A stretch of 51,284 nucleotides of DNA from Candidatus Borkfalkia avistercoris (GTDB lineage: Bacteria; Bacillota; Clostridia; Christensenellales; Borkfalkiaceae). The DNA is taken from contig DXCL01000020.1 of the NCBI GenBank assembly GCA_019115995.1, forward strand, positions 1-51,284, written 5' to 3'. How positions within the stretch are numbered: position 1 is the stretch's first letter; every line of letters begins with the position of its first letter. Position numbers and translations under genes: made by a program. Shown here piece after piece: positions 1 to 7,295 of this stretch. Below the pieces are notes generated by a model, which was given only the letters and a program-made list of their open reading frames with translations, was not told where the DNA came from and ran no database searches.

Positions 1-13
1 TTTGTATAACGAA

Positions 14-36
14 AACCCCGCGATAGTCGCGGGGTT
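14..36. terminator. GC-rich hairpin at the left edge
   Basis: A perfect 10-bp stem (arms 14-23 and 27-36) with a 3-nt loop. There is no strong T-run after it on the + strand; A-rich sequence before it would give a T-run on the - strand. It probably ends a gene outside the window. Confidence 0.55.
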
Positions 37-293
37 CAAAGGAGGCTAAGCCGATGAGGATGACAAAAGAACTCCGATTGTGTAAAATAAGAACTGACCT
101 GCCAGTCAGAAAAAGAATACACAATCGGAGGATATCATCTGTTCGTTTTTTGTTCCTCCATATGTAAGTGCCGCCGGCGCAAGGCGGTTTTTATCATGTA
201 TATGCAGTAAAACTTTTCCGGGCGGCGGCAAACGAAAGAAAGGAGATTCCGTTGGACGGGCTTCGGCAACGGGCTTCGGCAAAAAAATACATC
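37..293. other. Non-coding stretch with a 13-bp inverted repeat
   Basis: No convincing gene. A perfect 13-bp inverted repeat (72-84 with 118-130) encloses a smaller stem (CTGAC near 94 with GTCAG near 104), so the segment can form a two-tier hairpin. A second small hairpin (CCGCC 171-175 with GGCGG 183-187) is followed by TTTTT and may be a weak + strand terminator. The rest shows nothing recognisable. Confidence 0.5.
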
Positions 294-322
294 TTGACAT
301 TTAAGTTTCTTTATGGTATTCT
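294..322 (+). promoter_or_regulatory. Promoter of the AraC-family regulator
   Basis: TTGACA at 294-299 and TATTCT at 317-322, separated by 17 bp, a near-consensus sigma-A promoter. The start codon at 376 lies about 50 nt downstream. Confidence 0.75.
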
Positions 323-375
323 AACCCGGTAAACCGAACTGTTTTGGTTGAATGCTTATGAGGAGGGAAAGGAAT

Positions 376-1311
376 ATGAACGGCAACGAAAAGTCTTATT
401 GGCAGAATGAAAGTTACAGGGCATATTGTCCAAATATTATTTTAAGCAGAGATCTTACGATCGGCGAGGCGGGGTATGAAAAGTGCGACCCGAATCATAA
501 ATGGGGGCCGGGAACGCGCAATTTCTGGACCTTTCATCACATAGAATCGGGCAGGGGGACGCTGGACTTCAACGGAAAAAGATTTTCGCTCAGAAAGGGA
601 GATTTTTTTGTGATGGGCCCGGAAGATTACGTGACCTACCAGGCAGACGGATCGGATCCGTGGGCGTATCACTGGATCTCTTTTAACGGTGCGAAGGCAA
701 AGGATATTATGGAGCACGTTTCTCTCGGCAGCGAAAACCCCGTGGCGAATTTTCAGGAAACGGAGTGCGACGCGTTGATAGAAAAAATTTACAACGGAGC
801 CGAAAAGAGCAATTATCCGCAGTTTATGGCGCTCGGATATCTGTATCTGTTTATCGAGTGGCTCTTAAAAAATTTTCCGAAAGATTCGACAGACGTTTCC
901 GACAGGGCGCAGGAATATTTTTATTCCATCGTCAATTTCATAGAGGTGCATATTTGTTCGGAGCTGAGCATACAGAGGATAGCGCACGATCTCGGCTTTG
1001 ACCGCACTTATGTATTCAAACTTTTCAAAAAATTTGCGGGCTGCTCCCCCTCTTTTTATATGGAATGCCTGAAAACGTATAAAGCGTGCCAGCTGATCGA
1101 CCAAAACAAATATACGCTTCGCGAGGTGGCGAGCAGGAGCGGTTTTACGGATTACGGGTGGTTCTGCAAGGTATTCAAAAAGTGTGCGGGCGTAACGCCC
1201 GGAGATTATGCTCGCGCGGAAGATAAGGCATATATTATGAACAGCTATAACTTGTCTATCCCGCGAGACGTGCTTGCAGAGCTTGAACGCTATTCCAAGA
1301 GCGCATGGTAA
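376..1311 (+). CDS. AraC-family transcriptional regulator with N-terminal cupin sensor
   Basis: This 311-residue protein has a cupin-like ligand-sensing region (about residues 45-105, with a GxGxLDFNG and RKGDFFVM pattern) and a C-terminal AraC DNA-binding domain made of two helix-turn-helix units (about 195-220 and 245-272, each ending in a KxFKK(F/C)AGxxP-type turn). An in-frame ATG exists at 352, but AGGAGG at 361-366 sits 9 nt before the ATG at 376, so 376 is chosen. AraC proteins of this layout usually activate sugar-uptake and glycosidase operons in response to the sugar. It is followed by a terminator and then the GH4/ABC operon, whose promoter carries paired direct repeats, so it is probably that operon's activator (inference). 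Confidence 0.9.
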   Translation: MNGNEKSYWQNESYRAYCPNIILSRDLTIGEAGYEKCDPNHKWGPGTRNFWTFHHIESGRGTLDFNGKRFSLRKGDFFVMGPEDYVTYQADGSDPWAYHWISFNGAKAKDIMEHVSLGSENPVANFQETECDALIEKIYNGAEKSNYPQFMALGYLYLFIEWLLKNFPKDSTDVSDRAQEYFYSIVNFIEVHICSELSIQRIAHDLGFDRTYVFKLFKKFAGCSPSFYMECLKTYKACQLIDQNKYTLREVASRSGFTDYGWFCKVFKKCAGVTPGDYARAEDKAYIMNSYNLSIPRDVLAELERYSKSAW

Positions 1312-1356
1312 ACATCGCATAGCCAAACTGAATAAGGCAAAGAATCAAATCGCTTG

Positions 1357-1398
1357 CCTCTCCTCCGAATTTTTCGGGGGGGGGGGGTGACTTTTTTT
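1357..1398 (+). terminator. Terminator after the AraC gene, containing a 12-G run
   Basis: A stem of about 13 bp (from 1357, several G-T pairs, CCGAA/TTCGG at the tip) is followed shortly by a T7 tract at 1392-1398. Its 3' arm is part of an uninterrupted G12 tract at 1376-1387. Confidence 0.6.
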
Positions 1399-1420
1399 GC
1401 CTTTTTAAGAGCGGATATAG

Positions 1421-1449
1421 TCAACATTACGCCAATATGATTCAACATT
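1421..1449 (+). promoter_or_regulatory. Probable AraC-type operator: two direct repeats
   Basis: TCAACATT occurs at 1421-1428 and again at 1442-1449, a 21-bp period (two DNA turns), and the second copy ends 6 bp before the -35 box at 1456. This is the arrangement expected for a class II AraC-family activator site. Binding by the neighbouring regulator is inferred. Confidence 0.6.
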
Positions 1450-1455
1450 TCTATC

Positions 1456-1484
1456 TTGAAAACACACTCCGCAGCGTTTATACT
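1456..1484 (+). promoter_or_regulatory. Promoter of the GH4 / ABC transporter operon
   Basis: TTGAAA at 1456-1461 and TATACT at 1479-1484 with a 17-bp spacer. It is the last good promoter seen before the long same-strand run that ends near 12.2 kb. Confidence 0.75.
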
Positions 1485-1521
1485 TTAAAACAGAAAAAAC
1501 CTAAACGGAGAAATATTTTCG

Positions 1522-2829
1522 ATGAAGATCACTTTTTTAGGCGCGGGAAGCACCATTTTTGCGAAAAATGTTTTGGGGGATTGTATTCTTACGCCTTCTC
1601 TCGGAGAATTTGATATTGCTTTGTACGACATCGACCCCGATCGGCTGGATTGCTCATATAAAATGTTAAACAACATTAATCGTCGTTACGGGAAGGCGAA
1701 AATTGCGAAGTTTACCGATCTGGAAAAAGCGCTCGACGGCGCTGACTTTGTTGTCAATGCGGTGCAGGTCGGCGGTTATGAGCCCTGCACGGTCACGGAT
1801 TTTGAGGTGCCGAAAAAGTACGGACTGCGCCAGACGATAGGCGATACGCTCGGAATAGGCGGTATTTTCCGTTTTCTCCGTACGGAGCCCGTACTCAGGC
1901 AGTTTGCCGAGGCGATGCACAAGGTCTGTCCACAGGCTCTCTTTCTTAACTATGTAAACCCTATGGCGATGATCACCGGGTACAGCATACGCGAGCTCGG
2001 GCTGAATGCGGTGGGGCTGTGCCACAGCGTACAGTATTGCGTGGAGGGACTTTTTAAGACGCTCGGCTATCCCGAAGATCTCAAAGACAAAGTAAAGTGG
2101 GACATTGCGGGCATCAACCATCAGGCGTGGCTTTTGAAAATAGAGGACGAGGCGGGCAACGATATGTATCCGGAGATCAAGCGTCGTTCTCTTTCGGGAG
2201 AATACGCCAAGGGAATGGAATGGGATCTCGTCCGCCACGAAATGATGCACAGATTCGGCTATTATAACACCGAATCGAGCGAGCATACTGCGGAATATCT
2301 GCCCTATTTCATCAAATCGGCGTATCCCGAACTGATCGAAAAATTCAAGATCCCTCTGGATGAATATCCCCGCCGCTGTGTGAAGCAGATTAAAGAGTGG
2401 AACGAATTGCGGGAAAAGGTCTTATCCGAGGATATAGAGCACGTGCGTTCCAAGGAGTTTGCCTCCTATATCATCGAAGCGGCGGTGACAGACAGGCCTT
2501 GCCGTATTCACGGCAACGTTATCAACGGAACGCTCATTCCCAATCTGCCCGCCGATGCCTGCGTTGAGGTCGCCTGCCTTGTCGACCGCAACGGCGTACA
2601 GCCGGTGCGCCATGCGCCTCTGCCGGAGCAATGCGCCGCGCTCAACCGCACCAATATCAACGTGCAGCTTCTTGCGATAGAGGCGGCGCGTACAAAAAAG
2701 AGGGAGGACGTATATCGCGCAGCTTATCTGGATCCGCACACTTCCGCGGAGCTCACGCTCGATCAGATCAAAGCGCTCTGCGACGATCTTTTCGAAGCGC
2801 ACGGAAAATGGCTGCCCGAATACCGTTAA
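1522..2829 (+). CDS. GH4 family glycosidase, alpha-galactosidase/alpha-galacturonidase type
   Basis: A 435-residue cytoplasmic glycoside hydrolase of family 4, which cleaves by an oxidation-elimination mechanism using NAD+ and a divalent metal (family knowledge). Visible marks: an N-terminal Rossmann GAGS loop (residues 7-10), the NPM motif (146-148), the CHSV signature (167-170, the variant found in MelA-type alpha-galactosidases and galacturonidases rather than phospho-glycosidases), and a GINHQ motif (197-201). Length is normal for the family. A GGAG site at 1507-1510 precedes the ATG. It is the first gene of the transporter operon, so it probably hydrolyses the imported oligosaccharide. 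The exact sugar cannot be told from sequence; an alpha-galactoside fits best. Confidence 0.88.
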   Translation: MKITFLGAGSTIFAKNVLGDCILTPSLGEFDIALYDIDPDRLDCSYKMLNNINRRYGKAKIAKFTDLEKALDGADFVVNAVQVGGYEPCTVTDFEVPKKYGLRQTIGDTLGIGGIFRFLRTEPVLRQFAEAMHKVCPQALFLNYVNPMAMITGYSIRELGLNAVGLCHSVQYCVEGLFKTLGYPEDLKDKVKWDIAGINHQAWLLKIEDEAGNDMYPEIKRRSLSGEYAKGMEWDLVRHEMMHRFGYYNTESSEHTAEYLPYFIKSAYPELIEKFKIPLDEYPRRCVKQIKEWNELREKVLSEDIEHVRSKEFASYIIEAAVTDRPCRIHGNVINGTLIPNLPADACVEVACLVDRNGVQPVRHAPLPEQCAALNRTNINVQLLAIEAARTKKREDVYRAAYLDPHTSAELTLDQIKALCDDLFEAHGKWLPEYR

Positions 2830-2835
2830 AAGCAT

Positions 2836-3753
2836 ATGGAAAGGATACCTGTCATCATCGATACGGATATAGGCTCGGATATAGACGATACCTGGGCGCT
2901 CGCCGCCATGCTCGGCGACGACACGTTCGATATAAAGCTCGTTACCACCGTTTGGGAAGACGTGCAGTATAAATGCGCGCTCGTGCGCAAGCTTGCGGCC
3001 GCGGCGGGCAAAAGCGTAGCCGTTGCAGCCGGTGTCGGCACCGAAATAAAGTGCAGCGCGCAGGCGGCGTGGCTCGGCGATCCGTATCCCTCCGCACGGA
3101 CGGATTTTGAAGACGCTTTCTATAATGCGGCGGAAGGTGAGGAAAATATAACGGTCGTGGCTCTCGGGCCGATGACGAATCTTGCGCGCATTCTCGCAAA
3201 ATATCCCGCCCTCGCGAAGAAAATACGCATCGTAGCGATGATCGGTGCGGTGAGAAAGGGATATATCAACGAATCGGCGCCGGGGGCGGAATGCAACGTA
3301 GCGCTCGATCCCGCCGCCTTTCGCGCAGTGCTCAAAAGCGGCGTAGAGATAACCATCGCTCCGCTCGACGTGTGCAGAGATTACGTTATAAACGGCGCGG
3401 CGTACAGAGCCTTGGAAAATTCATCTTCCCCTTTGGCGCGCGCCGTGCTTGAAAATTATGCAATATGGAAACGGGATTATGCGGGCGGCGCGCTCAAATA
3501 TCCGGAAGGTTCAAGTTCGATACTTTTCGATCTTCTGCCCGTATATTATCTGCGTTTTCCGCATTTCTTCGATTGTGAGCGGCTGAAAATTGATGTAACG
3601 GACGACGGAAAAACGCCCGAGTCGGAAAACGGCTTCGAGGCGGGCTGTATGCTCGGGTTCCGGGGCAGGGAAATGCTGACGGAATATCTTGTAAAAACTC
3701 TTACGGGAGGCAATGATGGAAAAAACGCGTCTGAAAAGAAAACTCATCAATAA
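2836..3753 (+). CDS. Nucleoside hydrolase family (IUNH) protein
   Basis: A 305-residue protein of the inosine-uridine nucleoside hydrolase fold, which splits N-glycosidic bonds of ribonucleosides to ribose plus base. The N-terminal calcium-binding signature appears as DTDIGSDIDD (residues 9-18), a slight departure from DTDPGxDD, and an AECNVALDP segment near residue 155 matches the second conserved region. It starts 6 nt after the GH4 gene with no strong ribosome site and overlaps the next gene by 41 nt, so translation is probably coupled. Its place inside a sugar-import operon is odd: it may act on nucleosides, or on a different ribofuranoside-like substrate. A ribokinase gene at 12.4 kb could use released ribose. 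Confidence 0.85.
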   Translation: MERIPVIIDTDIGSDIDDTWALAAMLGDDTFDIKLVTTVWEDVQYKCALVRKLAAAAGKSVAVAAGVGTEIKCSAQAAWLGDPYPSARTDFEDAFYNAAEGEENITVVALGPMTNLARILAKYPALAKKIRIVAMIGAVRKGYINESAPGAECNVALDPAAFRAVLKSGVEITIAPLDVCRDYVINGAAYRALENSSSPLARAVLENYAIWKRDYAGGALKYPEGSSSILFDLLPVYYLRFPHFFDCERLKIDVTDDGKTPESENGFEAGCMLGFRGREMLTEYLVKTLTGGNDGKNASEKKTHQ

Positions 3754-4651
3754 GCTGGGGCTCAGATATTGGCAGTTATATATTCTGATCCTGCCTGCGC
3801 TCGTATTTCTCGTTATTTTCTGCTATCTGCCCATGTACGGCGTGATCGTGGCGTTTCAGAATTACAACCCGATTTTGGGCGTATTTGACAGCCCTTGGGT
3901 CGGGTGGACAAACTTTGAGTCGCTGTTCAATTCCTATTGGTTCACGATCATGCTCGTGAACACGCTCGAACTGAGTCTGTATTCACTCCCCGTGAACACG
4001 ATATTTCCGATCGTGCTGGCGCTTCTGATCAACGAGGTGCGGCACAGTTGGTTCAAGAAAACGGTGCAGACTATATCGTACGCGCCTTATTTCGTGTCCG
4101 TTATCGTAACGGTCGGCATGTGTTTTACCTTTACGAACGCAGATTACGGCATCGTAAATAAACTTCTCGGGCTGTTCGGTATAGAGGGGAAGGCATGGAT
4201 GTACGAACCGGGCGCGTTCAACTTTATTTATATCGTTTCGGGGCTCTGGCAGGGCTGCGGCTGGTGGGCGATCATCTACGTCGCCACGCTTTCGACCGTA
4301 GACCCGTCTTTGCATGAAGCCGCCACGATAGACGGCGCCGGCAGGTTCAAGAGGATCTGGCACATCAATATTCCTGCGATCCTTCCCACCGCCATCATTC
4401 TGTTTATCATGGCGATGGGCGGCATTATGAACGTCGGGTTTGAAAAGGCGTATCTCATGCAGAATGCCTCCAACCTCGTGGAAAGCGAAATCATCGCCAC
4501 GTATGCGTATAAGGTGTCGATCGCGGCGACAGGGTATAAAAACTACGGTTTCGGCTCGGCGGTAGGGCTGTTCAATTCGGTCATCAATATCGTATTGTTG
4601 CTTTTGGCAAATTTCGGGGCGAAGCTGCTCGGCAAAGAGTCGCTGTGGTGA
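3713..4651 (+). CDS. ABC sugar transporter permease, LplB/YteP type
   Basis: A 312-residue integral membrane protein with about six helices and the EAA loop (EAATIDGAGRFKRIWHINIP) that contacts the ATPase. The N-terminus (basic stretch, then WQLYILILPALVFLVIFCY and an MYGVIVAFQNY segment) is typical of LplB-type permeases for oligosaccharides. The ATG at 3713 follows a GGGAGG site and lies inside the 3' end of the nucleoside hydrolase gene. It pairs with the next permease and the solute-binding lipoprotein. No ATPase is encoded here, so a shared MsmX-like ATPase elsewhere is expected. Confidence 0.93.
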   Translation: MMEKTRLKRKLINKLGLRYWQLYILILPALVFLVIFCYLPMYGVIVAFQNYNPILGVFDSPWVGWTNFESLFNSYWFTIMLVNTLELSLYSLPVNTIFPIVLALLINEVRHSWFKKTVQTISYAPYFVSVIVTVGMCFTFTNADYGIVNKLLGLFGIEGKAWMYEPGAFNFIYIVSGLWQGCGWWAIIYVATLSTVDPSLHEAATIDGAGRFKRIWHINIPAILPTAIILFIMAMGGIMNVGFEKAYLMQNASNLVESEIIATYAYKVSIAATGYKNYGFGSAVGLFNSVINIVLLLLANFGAKLLGKESLW

Positions 4652-4659
4652 GGTGCGCT

Positions 4660-5652
4660 ATGTCTGAAATGATGAAGAATGCGGCTGAGGCGCCGCTCGG
4701 CATGGAAGAGACCTCTGTCGCGTCGGAAAGCGTCGTGGTGCAGACAGTCTCTGTTCCGCCCGTTCGCAAAAAGCATAAAATTTCAAAGGGAGACCGCATA
4801 TTCGAGGGCATCGTTTATACGATCCTTGCGATATGGACGCTCGTAACCATTTATCCCCTGATCTATGTTTTGTCGTGCTCGATATCTCCTCCGGAAGACG
4901 TTTACATGGGCAGAGTGTTTCTCTTTCCTACGTCGTTCGATTTCAGCTCTTACGCTAAGGTTTTGAGTGCAGACATGATCTGGCGCGGCTATCTGAACAC
5001 CATCATTTATGTCGTGGTCGGCACGCTGATCAGCTGTGCGCTCACTATACCTGCGGGCTATGTTCTTTCCCGTAAAGACTTCCGTCCGAGAGGGGTGCTG
5101 ATGACCATATTCATGATCACGATGTTTTTCAGCGGCGGCATGATCCCCACGTTCCTGGTCGTAAAGTCTCTCGGGCTCATGAATAAGATGCTCGGCTTTA
5201 TTCTGCCGGGCGCGCTGAGCGTTTGGAATGTGATCGTGGTGCGCACGTTCATGTCGTCTTCCATCGCATGGGAGATCCAGGAGGCCGCCAAGGTAGACGG
5301 CGCAAGCGATTTCAGAACTTTTTTCGCCATCGTTTTGCCTCTGTCTATGCCGATCGTCGCGGTCATGGTTCTGTTTTATGCAGTCGGGTACTGGAACTCT
5401 TACTTCAACGCGCTCCTGTATCTGTCTGATCAAAGCAAGTGGCCGTTACAGATGGTGCTGCGGGAAGTGCTCATCAAATCCGACTCGTCCATGGCGGGCG
5501 GTGGCGGCGGAAGCCTGATCGAGCAGGCGTATATGGCGGAGGCGATCAAATATACGACGATCGTCGTATCCACCCTTCCCATACTCTTTATTTATCCGTT
5601 TTTACAGCGGTATTTCATCAAGGGAGTCATGATCGGCAGCGTCAAGGGCTGA
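4660..5652 (+). CDS. ABC sugar transporter permease, LplC/YtcP type
   Basis: A 330-residue membrane permease, the second half of the channel. It has a hydrophilic N-terminal tail of about 45 residues, six predicted helices and the EAA loop (EAAKVDGASDFRTFFAIVLP). The C-terminal part has an added loop containing a GGGGG run. GTG codons at 4645 and 4648 would overlap the previous gene, but GAGGTG at 4650-4655 points to the ATG at 4660. Same family as carbohydrate permeases that work with LplB-like partners. Confidence 0.92.
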   Translation: MSEMMKNAAEAPLGMEETSVASESVVVQTVSVPPVRKKHKISKGDRIFEGIVYTILAIWTLVTIYPLIYVLSCSISPPEDVYMGRVFLFPTSFDFSSYAKVLSADMIWRGYLNTIIYVVVGTLISCALTIPAGYVLSRKDFRPRGVLMTIFMITMFFSGGMIPTFLVVKSLGLMNKMLGFILPGALSVWNVIVVRTFMSSSIAWEIQEAAKVDGASDFRTFFAIVLPLSMPIVAVMVLFYAVGYWNSYFNALLYLSDQSKWPLQMVLREVLIKSDSSMAGGGGGSLIEQAYMAEAIKYTTIVVSTLPILFIYPFLQRYFIKGVMIGSVKG

Positions 5653-5689
5653 TCTTGTATATCCAAAATCATATGATAGGAGGTTTATT

Positions 5690-7282
5690 TTGAAAAGGCT
5701 CACAAGGTTTTTAGGGTTGGCTCTCAGCTTGGTTCTTGCTGGATCGGTTTTCGCCGCGTGCGGCGAGAGCGGCGGCAGGGGAGCGTACGACCCGGATAAC
5801 TTTATCGAGGATACATCGAATCCTCAGATCGTGAAGGAAAAGATCACACTCAAAATGTTTGTTCCGAAGCACTCGCTGCATTCCGACTATGAGGATATGC
5901 GCCTGTTTAAGGAGATGGAGGAGATCACAAATATCCACGTGGATTTTGTGGAGGCAAATACGGAAAGCTATAACGAACTCCGCTCTACAAGCTGGGAAGA
6001 CGAGTCTATCGACGCGTTTTTGTTCTGGAACACGCTCGAAGAACAGACGACCTATGCCTCGCTCGGCATGATACAGCCGATCGGCGATCTCATCGACCAA
6101 TATGCGCCCAATTATAAAAAACTCATGGACGCAAATCCCGAAATCGAAAAGCGTACCACTCTCGGAGACGGCAAAATTTATTCCTTTGCCTCATTGAACA
6201 CGGTGCCGCGCGACCTCACGTTCAAGCAGTACATCAATCAGGCTTGGTTAGACGAACTGAACCTTGAAATGCCGAAGACGATCGACGAATTTTATAACGT
6301 TTTGGTCGCGTTCAAAAACGATGATCCGAACGGCAACGGCTTGCACGATGAAATTCCGCTCTCTTCCGTCGGGCTGAACCAGACGCGCAATTTCCTGATG
6401 AGCGCGTTCGGCTATGTGTCCACAGGCATCGAGGTCGGCGACGACGGCAAGGTCGTGTTTGTGCCGACAACGGAAAATTACTGGGAGTACCTGCAATTCG
6501 CGAATAGGCTTTATAACGAGGGGCTTTTGGATAAAGACGTGTTCAGCATGAGCGCAGACAAGGATCTGGCGCAGAAAGGCAGTCAAAATATTATAGGCTG
6601 TTTTGACGGCGGCGCCGCTTATCTGATCGTCGGCAACGATCTCGATCCTGATTATACCGGCGTTCCCGCGCTGACGAGCTCTATCAATGACAAGCAGATG
6701 TGGCTGGGCTTCGGCAACGAGATCTCGCCCGATACCATCGTCATCAAATCGTCCTCTCCTTATCAGAGAGAGATCGTGCGCTGGATGGATTTCTTCTATA
6801 CCGAACTGGGCGTACAACTCGAATCGTTCGGCAAAGAGGGTGTAGACTGGACGTGGGACAACGAAGAAAAGACGAGTTGGACGTTTAACGTGCCCGAGGG
6901 CATGGATATTGAAGAATACCGCGGCACGATCACGCCGAACGTCGGCTTGGGTACGATCCCTTATTGGAGCGGAGATTTCGTTTTGAAGGACAGCACCCAG
7001 CAGACGCAGAACATCAACAAGGCCGTGGAAGACGCGGGATACATGAATTATCTCAAAGTTCCGTATCCTTCCGTTACGTTTACCTCGGAAGAGTCGATAG
7101 AGCTTTCTACCCTGCAAATCGACCTCAATAACCTCGTCGAATCGAAAGAAGCCAGTCTGATCGCGAAAAAGGATCTCACCAGGGCGGATTTCGACGCGTT
7201 CGTTGCGGAATTGAAAAATGCACGCGTAGAAAGGTATGTGCAGATCTACCAGACGGCGTATGACCGCTACATGGCAGATTGA
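5690..7282 (+). CDS. Extracellular solute-binding lipoprotein of the sugar ABC transporter
   Basis: A 530-residue lipoprotein that should capture the oligosaccharide outside the membrane and deliver it to the two upstream permeases. The signal peptide ends in a lipobox with Cys24 (VFAAC). The mature part has the size and pattern of LplA-type binding proteins, including an acidic calcium-site-like DDPNGNGLHDEIP segment near residue 210. The start is TTG at 5690, 6 nt after an AGGAGG site; no in-frame ATG gives the signal peptide. Confidence 0.92.
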   Translation: MKRLTRFLGLALSLVLAGSVFAACGESGGRGAYDPDNFIEDTSNPQIVKEKITLKMFVPKHSLHSDYEDMRLFKEMEEITNIHVDFVEANTESYNELRSTSWEDESIDAFLFWNTLEEQTTYASLGMIQPIGDLIDQYAPNYKKLMDANPEIEKRTTLGDGKIYSFASLNTVPRDLTFKQYINQAWLDELNLEMPKTIDEFYNVLVAFKNDDPNGNGLHDEIPLSSVGLNQTRNFLMSAFGYVSTGIEVGDDGKVVFVPTTENYWEYLQFANRLYNEGLLDKDVFSMSADKDLAQKGSQNIIGCFDGGAAYLIVGNDLDPDYTGVPALTSSINDKQMWLGFGNEISPDTIVIKSSSPYQREIVRWMDFFYTELGVQLESFGKEGVDWTWDNEEKTSWTFNVPEGMDIEEYRGTITPNVGLGTIPYWSGDFVLKDSTQQTQNINKAVEDAGYMNYLKVPYPSVTFTSEESIELSTLQIDLNNLVESKEASLIAKKDLTRADFDAFVAELKNARVERYVQIYQTAYDRYMAD

Positions 7283-7295
7283 GTGAGGTGAAAAA

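Noticed and set aside
106-300. A 64-codon reverse frame at the left edge
   Set aside because: Overlaps the AraC promoter and the 13-bp inverted repeat; no ribosome site.
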